This document shows, piece after piece, positions 18,653-27,731 of a DNA stretch of 64,000 nucleotides. The DNA is from JACVRW01 sp963814095 (lineage in GTDB: Bacteria; Actinomycetota; Thermoleophilia; Solirubrobacterales; Thermoleophilaceae), in assembly GCA_963814095.1 (NCBI GenBank), contig CAWFBT010000006.1, positions 124,001 through 188,000 on the forward strand. Direction: 5' to 3'. The position numbers and the translations under genes are program-made. The first letter of the stretch is position 1, and every line of letters starts with the position of its first letter. The notes under the pieces are model-generated. The model was given only the letters and a program-made list of their open reading frames with translations. It searched no databases and was not told where the DNA came from.

Positions 18653-19651
18653 ATGAGACCGAACGTGACTCGGCGCGACGACTCCCTCATCGGCCAGGTG
18701 GTGGCCGCAAACGTGGTGCTGGTGGCACTCACGCTCTTCGCCGCCAGCCTCGCAGCGGGCCTCGACCTGACCGTCGAGAACCAGCGCTGGTCGTTCGGGA
18801 TCCTGGCGCTGTCGATCGTCCTGACGCTGTGCGTGAATCTCTGGATGCTGCAGCGCCGCTTCCGGCCCTTGGAGCGGCTGATCGACCGGGTCGAGCGGAT
18901 CGACCCGGCCGTTCCGGTCGCGAATCCGCTGGGGGAGCCCGAGCCGGTCGCCGAGATCGACCGCCTCTCGAGCTCCTTCCGGCGCCTGCTCGACCGCATC
19001 GAGGAGGAGCGTCGGCGCTCGGGCACACTCGTCATGCGCGCGCAGGAGGAGGAGCGCCGCCGGCTCGCGCGCGACCTCCACGACGAGGTCAACCAGGCCC
19101 TCACGGCGATCCTGCTGCGGCTCGAGGCGCTCGGGCAGGACGCCCCGCCGCAGCGCGCGGGTGAGGTCGCCGAGCTGAAGCGGCTCGTCAACCAGGCGAT
19201 GGACGAGCTCCTCAACCTGGCGCGTCACCTGCGCCCGTCGGCGCTCGACGACCACGGCCTGATGCCGGCGCTGGAGGCGCAGCTGAAGCGCTTCTCCTCG
19301 CGCACGGGCGTGGAGGTGCGGCTGAATCGGGAGGGCGATCCCGACGAGCTCCCCGAGGACGTCCAGACGGCGTTGTATCGCGTCACTCAGGAGGCGCTCG
19401 CCAACGTTGCGCGCCACGCGGGCGCCACGGTGGTCGAGGTCGACATCGTGGTGGGCGAGCGCGTCGAGCTGCGCGTCCGCGATGACGGCGCGGGCTTCCA
19501 CCCCGGCGAGCTTGCGCGGGAGTCCGACGGTGGCGGCCTCGGCCTCGGCGGGATGGCCGAGCGCGCCCGGCTGGCCGGCGGCGAGCTCGACGTGCGTTCC
19601 GCTCCGGGCGGCGGGACGACGGTGACGATGCGAATCGGGCGCCAGGCTTGA
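18653..19651 (+). CDS. NarL-type sensor histidine kinase
   Basis: 332 residues. Two transmembrane helices (VVAANVVLVALTLFAASLAA and FGILALSIVLTLCVNLWML) with almost no periplasmic loop are followed by a HAMP-like linker, a HisKA_3 box (RRRLARDLHDEVNQALTAIL, phospho-His in DLHDEV) and a HATPase domain (ALANVARHAGA, DDGAGFHPGEL, GLGLGGMAERA). The short loop suggests sensing in or near the membrane. It overlaps the response-regulator gene by four bases. Confidence 0.93.
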   Translation: MRPNVTRRDDSLIGQVVAANVVLVALTLFAASLAAGLDLTVENQRWSFGILALSIVLTLCVNLWMLQRRFRPLERLIDRVERIDPAVPVANPLGEPEPVAEIDRLSSSFRRLLDRIEEERRRSGTLVMRAQEEERRRLARDLHDEVNQALTAILLRLEALGQDAPPQRAGEVAELKRLVNQAMDELLNLARHLRPSALDDHGLMPALEAQLKRFSSRTGVEVRLNREGDPDELPEDVQTALYRVTQEALANVARHAGATVVEVDIVVGERVELRVRDDGAGFHPGELARESDGGGLGLGGMAERARLAGGELDVRSAPGGGTTVTMRIGRQA

Positions 19652-20283
19652 TCCGCGTCCTGATCGCCGACGATCATGGCATCGTCCGCTCCGGCCTGCG
19701 GATGCTGATCGAGCGTCAGACCGACATGAAGGTCGTGGCCGAGGCCGACGACGGGGTCGCGGCGCTCGAGTCGACGCAGTCCGAACGCCCCGACGTGGCG
19801 GTGCTTGACGTCTCGATGCCGCGGATGACCGGGTTGCAGGCCGCGCGCGAGATCCGCTCGCACGTCCCCGACACCCGTGTGCTGCTGCTCTCGATGCATG
19901 ACGACGAGCGCTACTTCCTCGAGGGCCTCGAAGCCGGCGCGGCCGGCTACGTGCTGAAGCGCGCCGCCGACACCGACCTGATCGGCGCAGTCCGCACGGT
20001 GGCGGACGGCCGGACCTTCCTGTCCGACGAGGCACAGCGGACCCTGATGGCCGAGTGGCTCGAGGGAGGCCGCATCGAGCCCGACGACCCGCTGACGCCG
20101 CGCGAGCTCGAGGTCGTGAAGCTGATCGCCGAGGCTTTCACGAACCGCCAGATCGCCGAGATCCTGAAGCTCTCCGAGAAGACGATCGAATCCCACCGCG
20201 CCAACGTGTTCGCGAAGCTCGGGATGCGCGACCGCGTCGAGATCGTGCGCTATGCGATCAGGCGGGGGCTGGTTGAGCCGTAG
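19648..20283 (+). CDS. NarL/FixJ-type response regulator
   Basis: 211 residues: a receiver domain with acidic pocket ADDH near residue 8, the phospho-acceptor Asp in VAVLDVSMPRMTG, and lysine in YVLKRAADTDL. It ends in a LuxR-type HTH (LTPRELEVVKLIAEAFTNRQ, then KTIESHRANVFAKLGM). The TTG start at 19648 overlaps the kinase stop, and the ORF begins exactly at the first receiver strand. It is the cognate partner of the kinase. It converges with the TetR gene, leaving four bases between stops. Confidence 0.93.
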   Translation: MIRVLIADDHGIVRSGLRMLIERQTDMKVVAEADDGVAALESTQSERPDVAVLDVSMPRMTGLQAAREIRSHVPDTRVLLLSMHDDERYFLEGLEAGAAGYVLKRAADTDLIGAVRTVADGRTFLSDEAQRTLMAEWLEGGRIEPDDPLTPRELEVVKLIAEAFTNRQIAEILKLSEKTIESHRANVFAKLGMRDRVEIVRYAIRRGLVEP

Positions 20284-20287
20284 TCAG

Positions 20288-20902
20288 TCAGGGGCGCCGG
20301 TTTGGTTTGGCCGGGGTGCCGAAGGTGCGTAGGACGTATTCGAGTGTTGAGGCGATCAGTTCGTGGGTCTGCTCGCGGGTGGCTTCGCCTTCTAGCCAGC
20401 GGCGCGTGGCGGAGCGGTTGAGGCCGGTCCAGCACTCGAGCGCGTAGCGCAGCCGTGGCGAGTCGTCGGCGATGTCGGCGTGATGGGCGGCGAGGAGCGC
20501 GACGGCGCGCTGCACGAGGTCGAGTACTACGCGCCTGATGTCGGGATCGGCGACGTCCTCGCCGCGCCCGAGCGTGGCCAGCCAGACCGTGCGGTTCTGC
20601 TCGGTCCAATCGAGCCAGCGCGACACGCTGTCGGCCAGGCGGGCGCGGGCGCTGCGGCCGACGGGCGGCGGTATTTGTTGCTCGCGCTGGGTGCCGATCC
20701 GTTCGAGCAGCGCGATGTAGACCTCCTTGCGGCCGCCGAAGTAGTGGTGCACGAGCCCCCTGGTGACGCCGGCGGAGCTCGCGATGTCCTCGACCGAGAC
20801 CTCGTCGTAGCCACGCTCCGCGAACAGCTCGTTGGCCGCCTCGAGGATCTCGTCGCGGCGCTGCCCGGGATCGAGGCGGCTGTACTTCGGCGTCGTGCTC
20901 AT
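20288..20902 (-). CDS. TetR-family transcriptional regulator
   Basis: 204 residues with the N-terminal HTH RRDEILEAANELFAERGYDE and VEDIASSAGVTRGLVHHYFG, then a helical ligand domain. ATG at 20902. It is divergent from a small operon of two uncharacterised proteins. Two 16-bp direct repeats in the 73-bp spacer are the likely operators, so it probably represses itself and that operon. The ligand is unknown. Confidence 0.92.
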   Translation of the reverse strand: MSTTPKYSRLDPGQRRDEILEAANELFAERGYDEVSVEDIASSAGVTRGLVHHYFGGRKEVYIALLERIGTQREQQIPPPVGRSARARLADSVSRWLDWTEQNRTVWLATLGRGEDVADPDIRRVVLDLVQRAVALLAAHHADIADDSPRLRYALECWTGLNRSATRRWLEGEATREQTHELIASTLEYVLRTFGTPAKPNRRP

Positions 20903-20920
20903 TAAACGAGTCTAAAGGTT

Positions 20921-20958
20921 GTTGGCGATCCGTCAAGAGTTTGTTAGCATTTCGTCAA
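20921..20958. promoter_or_regulatory. Tandem TetR operator candidates
   Basis: GTTGGCGATCCGTCAA (20921-20936) and GTTAGCATTTCGTCAA (20943-20958) share 12 of 16 bases and start 22 bp apart, about two helical turns, so both face the same side of DNA. The second copy has TGTT...AACA ends. The stretch is noticeably AT-richer than its surroundings. It sits 18 bp from both the TetR start and the next gene's start region. Confidence 0.6.
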
Positions 20959-20975
20959 CAAGTGAGGAGCGAGTG

Positions 20976-21203
20976 ATGGATTTGACCGGCAGGGCGACGG
21001 ATGGAGAGAAGGCCGCCGCCTGGGACCTACTGATGAGCGCGAAGGGCGGCGAATCGCTGGCCCTGACCGAGGCCTGGTGCTACCTGCGCGACCGGGTCGA
21101 GGCCCGCGAGGCGCACGAGCGGTGCATGGCCGACCTGGCCCGTGAGCACGGCGTCGGGGTCGAGGCCGATAACGTCGTCCCGTTCCGGGTTGTGAGCGAC
21201 TGA
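20976..21203 (+). CDS. Uncharacterised 75-residue protein
   Basis: ATG at 20976 with GAGGAG 6 bases upstream. The product is soluble, mildly acidic and helical, with two cysteines (EAWCYLRDRV and ERCMADLA) and a VVPFRV end. I recognise no domain. Its stop overlaps the next start by one base (TGATG), so it is the first gene of a coupled operon divergent from tetR. The short overlaps and good ribosome binding site argue it is real. Confidence 0.65.
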   Translation: MDLTGRATDGEKAAAWDLLMSAKGGESLALTEAWCYLRDRVEAREAHERCMADLAREHGVGVEADNVVPFRVVSD

Positions 21204-21607
21204 TGAAGCACAAGCGGACAATCGCCACAGCGGTTGCGATCTGCTCGGGGGTGTGCGCCCTGGGAGGTGTCGTCACCGACGCCCAGGCAGCCGGCGGTCC
21301 GCGCCCGGAGCGCTGCACCAACGACGGCTACGCCGGCGTGAGCAAGATGTTCGTGGCCAAAGGCACGACCTGCGGGACTGCGTACAACGTGCTCGATCGC
21401 TGGATGGCCAATGACGGGCTCGAGGGCACCGTGCGGCTGCGTGTCGGTCGCGACGGCGTGCTCTGGCAGTGCCACGGCTCCCGCGCCTACGGCAAGCTCA
21501 ACCCTTGGTACGTCAGCTGCACCTCCTCGCAGGGGCGCTGGGTCAACAACCGCTACGGCGGCTTCATGAACTACCGGTCGACGTGGTTCGAGTACCGCAA
21601 TGACTGA
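21203..21607 (+). CDS. Small secreted cysteine-containing protein of unknown function
   Basis: 134 residues. A signal peptide (KHKRTIATAVAICSGVCALG) ends near AQA-AGG. The mature part of ~104 residues has four cysteines (ERCTND, TTCGTA, WQCHGS, VSCTSS), enough for two disulfides, and is rich in Tyr/Trp/Asn toward the C-terminus (NNRYGGFMNYRSTWFEYR). No family recognised. It is translationally coupled to the gene before and overlaps the glycosyltransferase remnant after it. Confidence 0.7.
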   Translation: MKHKRTIATAVAICSGVCALGGVVTDAQAAGGPRPERCTNDGYAGVSKMFVAKGTTCGTAYNVLDRWMANDGLEGTVRLRVGRDGVLWQCHGSRAYGKLNPWYVSCTSSQGRWVNNRYGGFMNYRSTWFEYRND

Positions 21608-21797
21608 GGTCACCGCGTTGATCCCGGCTCACAACGAGCAGGAGACGATCTGTGACGCCATCGAAGCCGTGCACGGCCAGGCCGACCGCGTGATTGTGGT
21701 GGCCGACAACTGCACGGACGACACGGTCGAGCTCGCCCGATCGAGCGGCGCCGAGGTTTTCGGGGGACCTGGTCGTTGCCGCCACTCGACCTGCTGA
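21600..21797 (+). pseudogene. Truncated family 2 glycosyltransferase (N-terminal 58 residues only)
   Basis: It begins like a GT2 enzyme: VTALIPAHNEQETI, then RVIVVADNCTDDTVELARS and GAEVF, where full-length enzymes continue for several hundred residues. Homology stops near 21770 and is followed by a short unrelated tail and TGA. No other frame continues the family. ATG at 21600 overlaps the secreted-protein stop. This looks like a recombination or deletion junction. Confidence 0.75.
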
Positions 21798-21820
21798 GAC
21801 AACACCGGAGGGAAGCCTTG

Positions 21821-22048
21821 ATGAAGCCGAACAAACAACAGCAGAAGATGCTCAACAAGCTCGAGGAGATCGGCGAGCTGAAGGACGTGATCATCCGAGG
21901 CGACGTCACCTTGCGGCTGGCGAACATCCGCCTGCTTATCGAGGAGAACGGACGAGTGCGCTACTTCGGCGGCGAGTCGTCCAACGGGAGCTCGGGCGCC
22001 TACGTCGGCCTGATCAGGCTCCGTGAGCGCGTAGCCGAAGGCTGCTGA
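21821..22048 (+). CDS. Uncharacterised 75-residue basic protein
   Basis: ATG at 21821 has a strong GGAGGG eight bases upstream, better than most genes here. The protein starts with a Lys/Gln-rich helix (KPNKQQQKMLNKLEEIGELK), then VIIRGDVTLRLANIRLLIEE and GRVRYFGGESSNGSSG. No signal peptide, no recognised domain. It follows the truncated glycosyltransferase and may have belonged to the same foreign segment. Confidence 0.6.
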   Translation: MKPNKQQQKMLNKLEEIGELKDVIIRGDVTLRLANIRLLIEENGRVRYFGGESSNGSSGAYVGLIRLRERVAEGC

Positions 22049-22091
22049 TCAGGGCCGAGAGCGGGAATCACCCCTCTACGCTCCGCGGAGA

Positions 22092-22703
22092 GTGAACCCG
22101 CGGGTTCTCATCACCCTCTTCCTGGTGGCCGTCTTCGCTCTCGGTGCGATCGTCCTCGCCGCGAGCCGCCGCGGCGGTGACGGCGGAACCGCCACGGCCA
22201 CCACCGGCTTCGAGGGCGCCCGCATGCCGCCGAACGTCCGCGCCCCGGATTTCCGCCTCCGGAACCAGGATGGGGAGACCGTCACGATGCGCTCCCTCCG
22301 CGGCAGGCCGGCGATCGTCACGTTCCTCTACACGACCTGTGAGGACACCTGCCCGATTCAGGCCCAGACGATCCGGGGCGCCCTCGACCAGCTCGGGCAC
22401 GACCTTCCCGCCCTTGCGGTCGCGGTGGACCCGCCGCGCGACACCGCCGACCGCGCAAAGGCGTTCCTGTCGGAGCAGCACGCCCTCGGCCGCATCGACT
22501 TCGTGCTCGGCACCCGCGACGAGCTCGAGCCGCTCTGGGAGGGCTTCGCCGTGCTCCCCCAATCGGTGACCGAGGAGCACAACGCGCGCATAACTCTCGT
22601 CGACGCGAACGGCTACCAGCGCGTCGGCTTCCCAGGCTCTCAGGCGACCCCCGAGCGGCTCGCCCACGACCTGCGCCTGCTCGAAGCCGAGGCGCAGCGG
22701 TGA
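22092..22703 (+). CDS. SCO1/SenC-family membrane-anchored thioredoxin-fold protein
   Basis: 203 residues. An N-terminal anchor helix (VLITLFLVAVFALGAIVLAA) precedes a SCO1-type domain with RAPDFRLRNQDGE, the copper/thiol motif CEDTCP (CxxxC), and a conserved histidine in EEHNARI near the end. SCO proteins deliver copper to cytochrome c oxidase or act as thiol reductases outside the membrane. GTG at 22092. Its stop overlaps the MOSC gene start (GTGA). Confidence 0.88.
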   Translation: MNPRVLITLFLVAVFALGAIVLAASRRGGDGGTATATTGFEGARMPPNVRAPDFRLRNQDGETVTMRSLRGRPAIVTFLYTTCEDTCPIQAQTIRGALDQLGHDLPALAVAVDPPRDTADRAKAFLSEQHALGRIDFVLGTRDELEPLWEGFAVLPQSVTEEHNARITLVDANGYQRVGFPGSQATPERLAHDLRLLEAEAQR

Positions 22704-23500
22704 GCCTCACGCACGAGGTGGCCGCCTGCCTCGGCCAGCTGCTGCGCGTCGATCCCCACGAGGTGCCGGTGCCGAGCGGTCCCGACCCGTGGAGCCTGTG
22801 GCGCGGCTGGCTCGGCGAGCGCGGCCTCGGACTGGTGCCGATCAGGGAGCCGCGCGAGTTCTCCTGGCCCGGCCCCTGGCTGGCGATCCTCGACGACGGC
22901 ACAGGGGAACGGGCGGCGGTCGCCTTCGGCCCGCCCCCGGACCTCGTCTGGTGGCCGGCGTCGGACCCGCCCCCGTTCAGCGCCGTCGTCTCCGGGTACG
23001 TGATCGCCGCCGCCGACGTGGCGGACTGGATCCCGAGGCCGCGAGACGTCACGCGACTGGTGGGCAGCGTCGAGCTCATCGTGATCGCGGCGCACAGGGA
23101 GGGACCGGTCGTGACGGTCTCCGAGGCCGAGGCGATCGCGGGCCAAGGACTCGCGGGCGACCGTTACGCGGATGGCGAGGGCACGTTCTCGAACCCACAC
23201 GGCCTCGGCCACGAGCTGACGCTGATCGAGGCCGAGGAGGCCGAGCGCGTCGGCCTCGCAGCCGAGGACGCTCGCCGCAACCTCGTGACCCGCGGCATCG
23301 ACCTGAACGCGCTCGTGGGCAAGACCTTCAGGGTGGGCGAGGTGGTCTGTGCCGGCCGCCGGCTCTGTGAGCCCTGCGCGCACCTGCAGCGCCTGACCGA
23401 GCCGGGCATCCTGCGAGCGCTCGCCCACAAGGGCGGCTTGCGCGCGGACATCCTCGAGGGCGGCCGCATCGCCGTCGGCGACGAGATCAGGGAAACCTGA
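22700..23500 (+). CDS. MOSC-domain protein with a novel N-terminal region
   Basis: 266 residues. The C-terminal half is a MOSC domain: GQGLAGDRYADGEG, LTLIEAEEAERVG, RRNLVTRGIDLNALVG, and RRLCEPCAHLQRLT with the conserved cysteine. MOSC domains bind molybdenum-cofactor sulfide. The first ~120 residues (LWRGWLGERGLGLVPI, WPGPWLAILDD) are not a usual MOSC extension and I do not recognise them. Coupled to the SCO1-like gene. Confidence 0.82.
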   Translation: MSLTHEVAACLGQLLRVDPHEVPVPSGPDPWSLWRGWLGERGLGLVPIREPREFSWPGPWLAILDDGTGERAAVAFGPPPDLVWWPASDPPPFSAVVSGYVIAAADVADWIPRPRDVTRLVGSVELIVIAAHREGPVVTVSEAEAIAGQGLAGDRYADGEGTFSNPHGLGHELTLIEAEEAERVGLAAEDARRNLVTRGIDLNALVGKTFRVGEVVCAGRRLCEPCAHLQRLTEPGILRALAHKGGLRADILEGGRIAVGDEIRET

Positions 23501-23521
23501 GCGGGCCCGGCGGTTTCTCCG

Positions 23522-23537
23522 ACTCGCCGAGTAGGAT
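23522..23537 (+). promoter_or_regulatory. Promoter and candidate operator of the rrf2-suf operon
   Basis: ACTCG-C-CGAGT (23522-23532) is a perfect 5-bp inverted repeat abutting TAGGAT (23532-23537), a reasonable -10 element. Transcription would start a few bases before the ATG at 23549, giving a nearly leaderless message; no Shine-Dalgarno is seen. Position over the -10 region suits autoregulation by the encoded Rrf2 protein. Confidence 0.45.
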
Positions 23538-23548
23538 TTACCGAAGCG

Positions 23549-24015
23549 ATGATGTTCTCGACGAAGGCCGAGTACGGCGTGCGGGTGATGGCGCACCTAG
23601 CCAGGAGCGACGCCGGCAAGCCGATTTCACTCGGCACGATCGCCGACGCCGAGGGCCTGCCGCTGGCGTACCTCGAGCACCTCGTGCAGCGCCTGCGCAA
23701 GGCCGGGCTCGTGGAGTCCCGGCGCGGCGCGCACGGTGGCTACACGCTCGCGCGCGAGGCCGAGGAGATCACCATGGCCGAGGTCGTGCGCGCGCTCGAG
23801 GGCGACATCGCGCCGATCGAGTGCATCACCGCAGATCCCGACGGGACGCTCGTCTGCGTCCGCGAGGGACAGGAGGGCTCCGGCGCGGAGCCCTGCCCGA
23901 CAAAGCTGCTCTGGACCCGCGTACAGGGGTCCATCGTCCGCACCCTGAATGAGATGACGCTGGCCGACCTTGCAAGGCCGGCTCGCACCCGGAAGCAAAC
24001 GGAGACTGTGACTGC

Positions 24016-24019
<4 letters not shown>
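23549..24019 (+). CDS. Rrf2-family Fe-S regulator of the suf locus
   Basis: 156 residues. Winged-helix start FSTKAEYGVRVMAHLA, with recognition region AYLEHLVQRLRKAGLVESRRG and the wing GAHGGYTLAR. Three cysteines in the family's cluster region (IECITADP, LVCVREG, EPCPTKL) suggest a [2Fe-2S] or similar cluster as in IscR/SufR-type sensors. It is first in the operon and overlaps sufC (ATGA), so it likely senses Fe-S status and represses suf genes. Confidence 0.9.
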
Positions 24020-24757
<738 letters not shown>

Positions 24758-24768
<11 letters not shown>

Positions 24769-26041
24769 GTTCGTGGAAAACCGCCGCCGCGCCGCACTCG
24801 AGGTCTACGAGGCTGAGCCGGTGCCGACCTGGCGCCGCTCCGGCTTCTGGACCACGAGCCTGCGCGGGCTCGATTTGGACGCGCTCGAGCCGAAGCGCTA
24901 CGAGCCGGTCGAGGAGCTGCCGCAGATCGTCAAGGACGACCTCGGCGACGAGGAGCACGCGGCGCTGATCGTGCAGCGCGGCGCGAGCGTCGTCTATTCG
25001 GACGTCGCCGACGAGCGCATCACCGTGATGCCGCTCGAGCGCGCGGTCGAGGAGGTTCCCGAGCTGGTCGAGCCCTACTTCGGCAAGCGCCTCCCGCACG
25101 ACGAGGCCAAGTTCGCGGCCGGCACGGCGGCGTTCTGGACCGGCGGCGTCTTCGTCCACGTCCCGAAGAACGTCCAGATCGAGAAGCCGATCCAGGTGGT
25201 CTGGCTGATCGACGAGCCCGGCACGGCCCAGTGGGCGCACACGCTCGCCGTCGTGGGCGACATGTCGGAGTGCAAGCTCCGCGAGTACTTCGTCGCGCCC
25301 GACTTCGAGGGCCAGGCGCTCCACTCGGGTGCGTTCGAGCTCTACGCCCTGCCGGGCGCGCAGGTCGACCTCGCCCACTACCAGGACTGGGGCCGCGGCG
25401 AGGTCTACGACCTGTCGACCCGCCGCGTCGAGATCCGTCGCGACGCGCGCGTCAAGTGGGTGCCAATCCACCTGGGTGGGCACCTCACGAAGCAGACGCT
25501 CGACATCATCACGGCGGAGCCGGGCTCGGACATGCGACATACCGGCCTCTACTTCACCGAGCGGAACGAGCATCTCGACCTGTTCACGTCGGACAGGCAC
25601 GAGGCAGCGCACACGACCGGCGACACCGTCTGGAAGGGCGCCCTCACGGGCGACTCGCGCGCCTCCTACGAGGGGCTCATCCACATCATCCCGAAGGCGA
25701 CCGAGGTCGACACGTACCTGCAGACGCACTCGATGCTGCTCTCGCCGAAGGCGAAGGGCGACGCGATCCCGTCGCTGATAGTCGAGGTCGACAACGTGAA
25801 GGCGTCGCACGGCGGCACCGTGGGCGAGCTCGACCCCGAGCAGATCTTCTACATGATGACTCGCGGCATCTCGCGCGCCGAGGCGGTGCGCGTCATGGTC
25901 GAGGGCTACTTCGAGGAGGTCGTGCAGCGGCTCGATGACCCGGGGCTCGAGGATCTCGTGCGCCGGCGCGTCGCGGAGAAGCTTCATGGCGCCGAGGAGC
26001 AGGTCCGCGAGTTCATCGGGGAGCGCGCGGAGACGACCTGA
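24758..26041 (+). CDS. sufD: Fe-S assembly scaffold subunit SufD
   Basis: 427 residues of the SufB/SufD beta-helix family. It has PVPTWRRSGFWTTSLRGL near the start and the C-terminal conserved run ASHGGTVGELDPEQIFYMM followed by TRGISRAEA. It is shorter than SufB and lacks SufB-type cysteines. GTG start at 24758 within the end of sufC. Its partner sufB is 3.7 kb downstream, beyond two unrelated genes. Confidence 0.94.
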
Positions 26042-27279
26042 TGGCCGCGACCGCCGAGCATCCGCTCGTCGACGTCCGGGCCGACTTCCCGGTGCTGAAC
26101 CGGGTGTTCGACGGCAAGCGCGTCGCCTATCTCGACTCGGCCGCGACGGCACAGCGCCCGCGCCAGGTGATCGACGCGATGGACGAGTTCCAGCGCTCGT
26201 CCTACGCGCCGATCCATCGCGGCGTCTACGAGCTCGCGCGCGAGTCGACGGACGCCTTCGAGGGCGCCCGCACGCGCATCGCGCAGTTCGTCGGCTGGGA
26301 CCCGGCCTGCTCGATCTTCACCCGCAACGCCACCGAGGCGATCAACCTGGTCGCCTACTCCTGGGGGCGCGCGAACATCGGCCCCGGCGACGAGGTGCTC
26401 ATCACCGAGATGGAGCACCACTCGAACATCGTGCCCTGGCAGATCCTCTGCGAGGCCACGGGCGCACGCCTGCGCTACCTGACGCTGACCGAGGGCGCCG
26501 AGCTGTCGCTCGACGAGCTCGACGACGTCCTCGCGGAGGGACGCGTGAAGCTCGTCGCGTTCGCGCACATCTCGAACGTGCTCGGCACGATCAACCCGGT
26601 CGCGGAGATCGCCCGTCGAGCTCGCGCCGCGGGCGCGGTGACCGTCGTCGACGGCGCGCAGGCCGTGCCCCAGCTGCCGGTCGACCTGAGCGAGCTGGGC
26701 GTCGACTTCTACGCCTGGACGGGACACAAGGCGCTCGGCCCGACGATCGGGATGCTGCACGGGCGCCGCGAGCTGCTCGAGGAGATGCCGCCGTTCCTCG
26801 GCGGTGGTCACATGATCTCGCGCGTCGAGCGCGAGCGCTCGACCTGGAACGAGCTGCCCTTCAAGTTCGAGGCCGGCACCTCCGCCGCGACCGAGGCCGT
26901 CGGCCTCGCCGCCGCCATCGACTACCTGGGGGCGATCGGCATGGAGAACGTCCGCGCCCACGAGCGCGAGCTCACCGCCTACGCGCTCGAGCGGCTGCCC
27001 GAGGTCGATGGGATCAGCCTCTTCGGACCGTCCGACCTCGACCATCGCGGCGGCGTCGTCGCGTTCGCGATCGAGGGCATCCACCCGCATGACATCGCCG
27101 AGCTGTGCGACCGCGAGGCCGTCTGCGTGCGCGCGGGACACCACTGCGCGCAGCCGCTGATGCGCTGCCTCGGGGTCGGCGCGACGGCACGCGCCTCGTT
27201 CAACGTCTACAACGCGCGCGAGGAGGTCGACCGGCTGGTCCAGGCGCTCACGGGCGCGCGCGAGGTGTTCAAGCTATGA
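26041..27279 (+). CDS. sufS: Cysteine desulfurase SufS
   Basis: 412 residues, class V aminotransferase fold. The PLP lysine is in TGHKALGPTIG. The active-site cysteine is in RAGHHCAQPLM, near the C-terminus, typical of group II (SufS) enzymes that use a SufU/SufE acceptor. EMEHHSNIVPW and the ARASFNVYN end are also present. It supplies persulfide sulfur for Fe-S clusters and may also feed the rhodanese-E1 protein. ATG overlaps the sufD stop by one base. Confidence 0.97.
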   Translation: MAATAEHPLVDVRADFPVLNRVFDGKRVAYLDSAATAQRPRQVIDAMDEFQRSSYAPIHRGVYELARESTDAFEGARTRIAQFVGWDPACSIFTRNATEAINLVAYSWGRANIGPGDEVLITEMEHHSNIVPWQILCEATGARLRYLTLTEGAELSLDELDDVLAEGRVKLVAFAHISNVLGTINPVAEIARRARAAGAVTVVDGAQAVPQLPVDLSELGVDFYAWTGHKALGPTIGMLHGRRELLEEMPPFLGGGHMISRVERERSTWNELPFKFEAGTSAATEAVGLAAAIDYLGAIGMENVRAHERELTAYALERLPEVDGISLFGPSDLDHRGGVVAFAIEGIHPHDIAELCDREAVCVRAGHHCAQPLMRCLGVGATARASFNVYNAREEVDRLVQALTGAREVFKL

Positions 27280-27287
27280 AGAAGAGG

Positions 27288-27340
27288 CACAGGTCCGAAA
27301 ACCGAGGACGCAGAGATCCGAAGGTTTGCGGGCCCCTGTG
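27288..27340 (+). promoter_or_regulatory. Strong hairpin in the sufS-sufU gap ending at the sufU start codon
   Basis: CACAGGTCCGAAAACC (27288-27303) pairs with GGTTTGCGGGCCCCTGTG (27323-27340), giving about 15 bp with one mismatch and a two-base bulge around a 19-base loop. The 3' arm ends directly before the ATG at 27341, and no ribosome binding site is visible. It may limit sufU translation or mark an RNA processing site. Confidence 0.6.
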
Positions 27341-27721
27341 ATGGACGCGCTCTACCGCGACTACATCCTCGAGCACTACAAGAACCCGCGGAACTTCGGA
27401 GAGCTCGACCCGCACGACCTCGAGTGGCACGACCACAACCCCCTCTGCGGTGACGAGCTCGGCGTCCACATCGTCGTCGGCGACGGAGTGATCAAGGAGC
27501 TGCGCTTCCACGGCCAGGGCTGCGCGATCAGCCAGGCGGCCGCCTCGATCACCTCCGAGGACCTCGTCGGCATGCCGGTCGACGACATCGCGAAGCTCGA
27601 CGCCGACTGGGTGATCGACCACCTCGGCATCGACATCTCCCCCACGCGCCGCAAGTGCGCGCTGCTGTCGCTGAAGGTGATGCGCGGCGCGACCACTGGC
27701 GACGCGAGCTGGCCCGAGTGA
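27341..27721 (+). CDS. sufU: SufU-type zinc/Fe-S sulfur acceptor
   Basis: 126 residues, NifU-like fold. The three ligand cysteines are in NPLCGDELG, GQGCAISQA and RRKCALLSL, and the Asp in CGDE completes the zinc site as in SufU. SufU takes persulfide from SufS. I favour ATG 27341 (MDALYRDYILEHYKNP) over the GTG one codon earlier. The start is flush with a hairpin that fills the gap from sufS. Confidence 0.94.
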   Translation: MDALYRDYILEHYKNPRNFGELDPHDLEWHDHNPLCGDELGVHIVVGDGVIKELRFHGQGCAISQAAASITSEDLVGMPVDDIAKLDADWVIDHLGIDISPTRRKCALLSLKVMRGATTGDASWPE

Positions 27722-27731
27722 CATAGCGCTC

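Noticed and set aside
20903..22048. Intact mobile element
   Set aside because: No integrase, transposase, terminal repeats or replication gene; only a truncated glycosyltransferase hints at past recombination.
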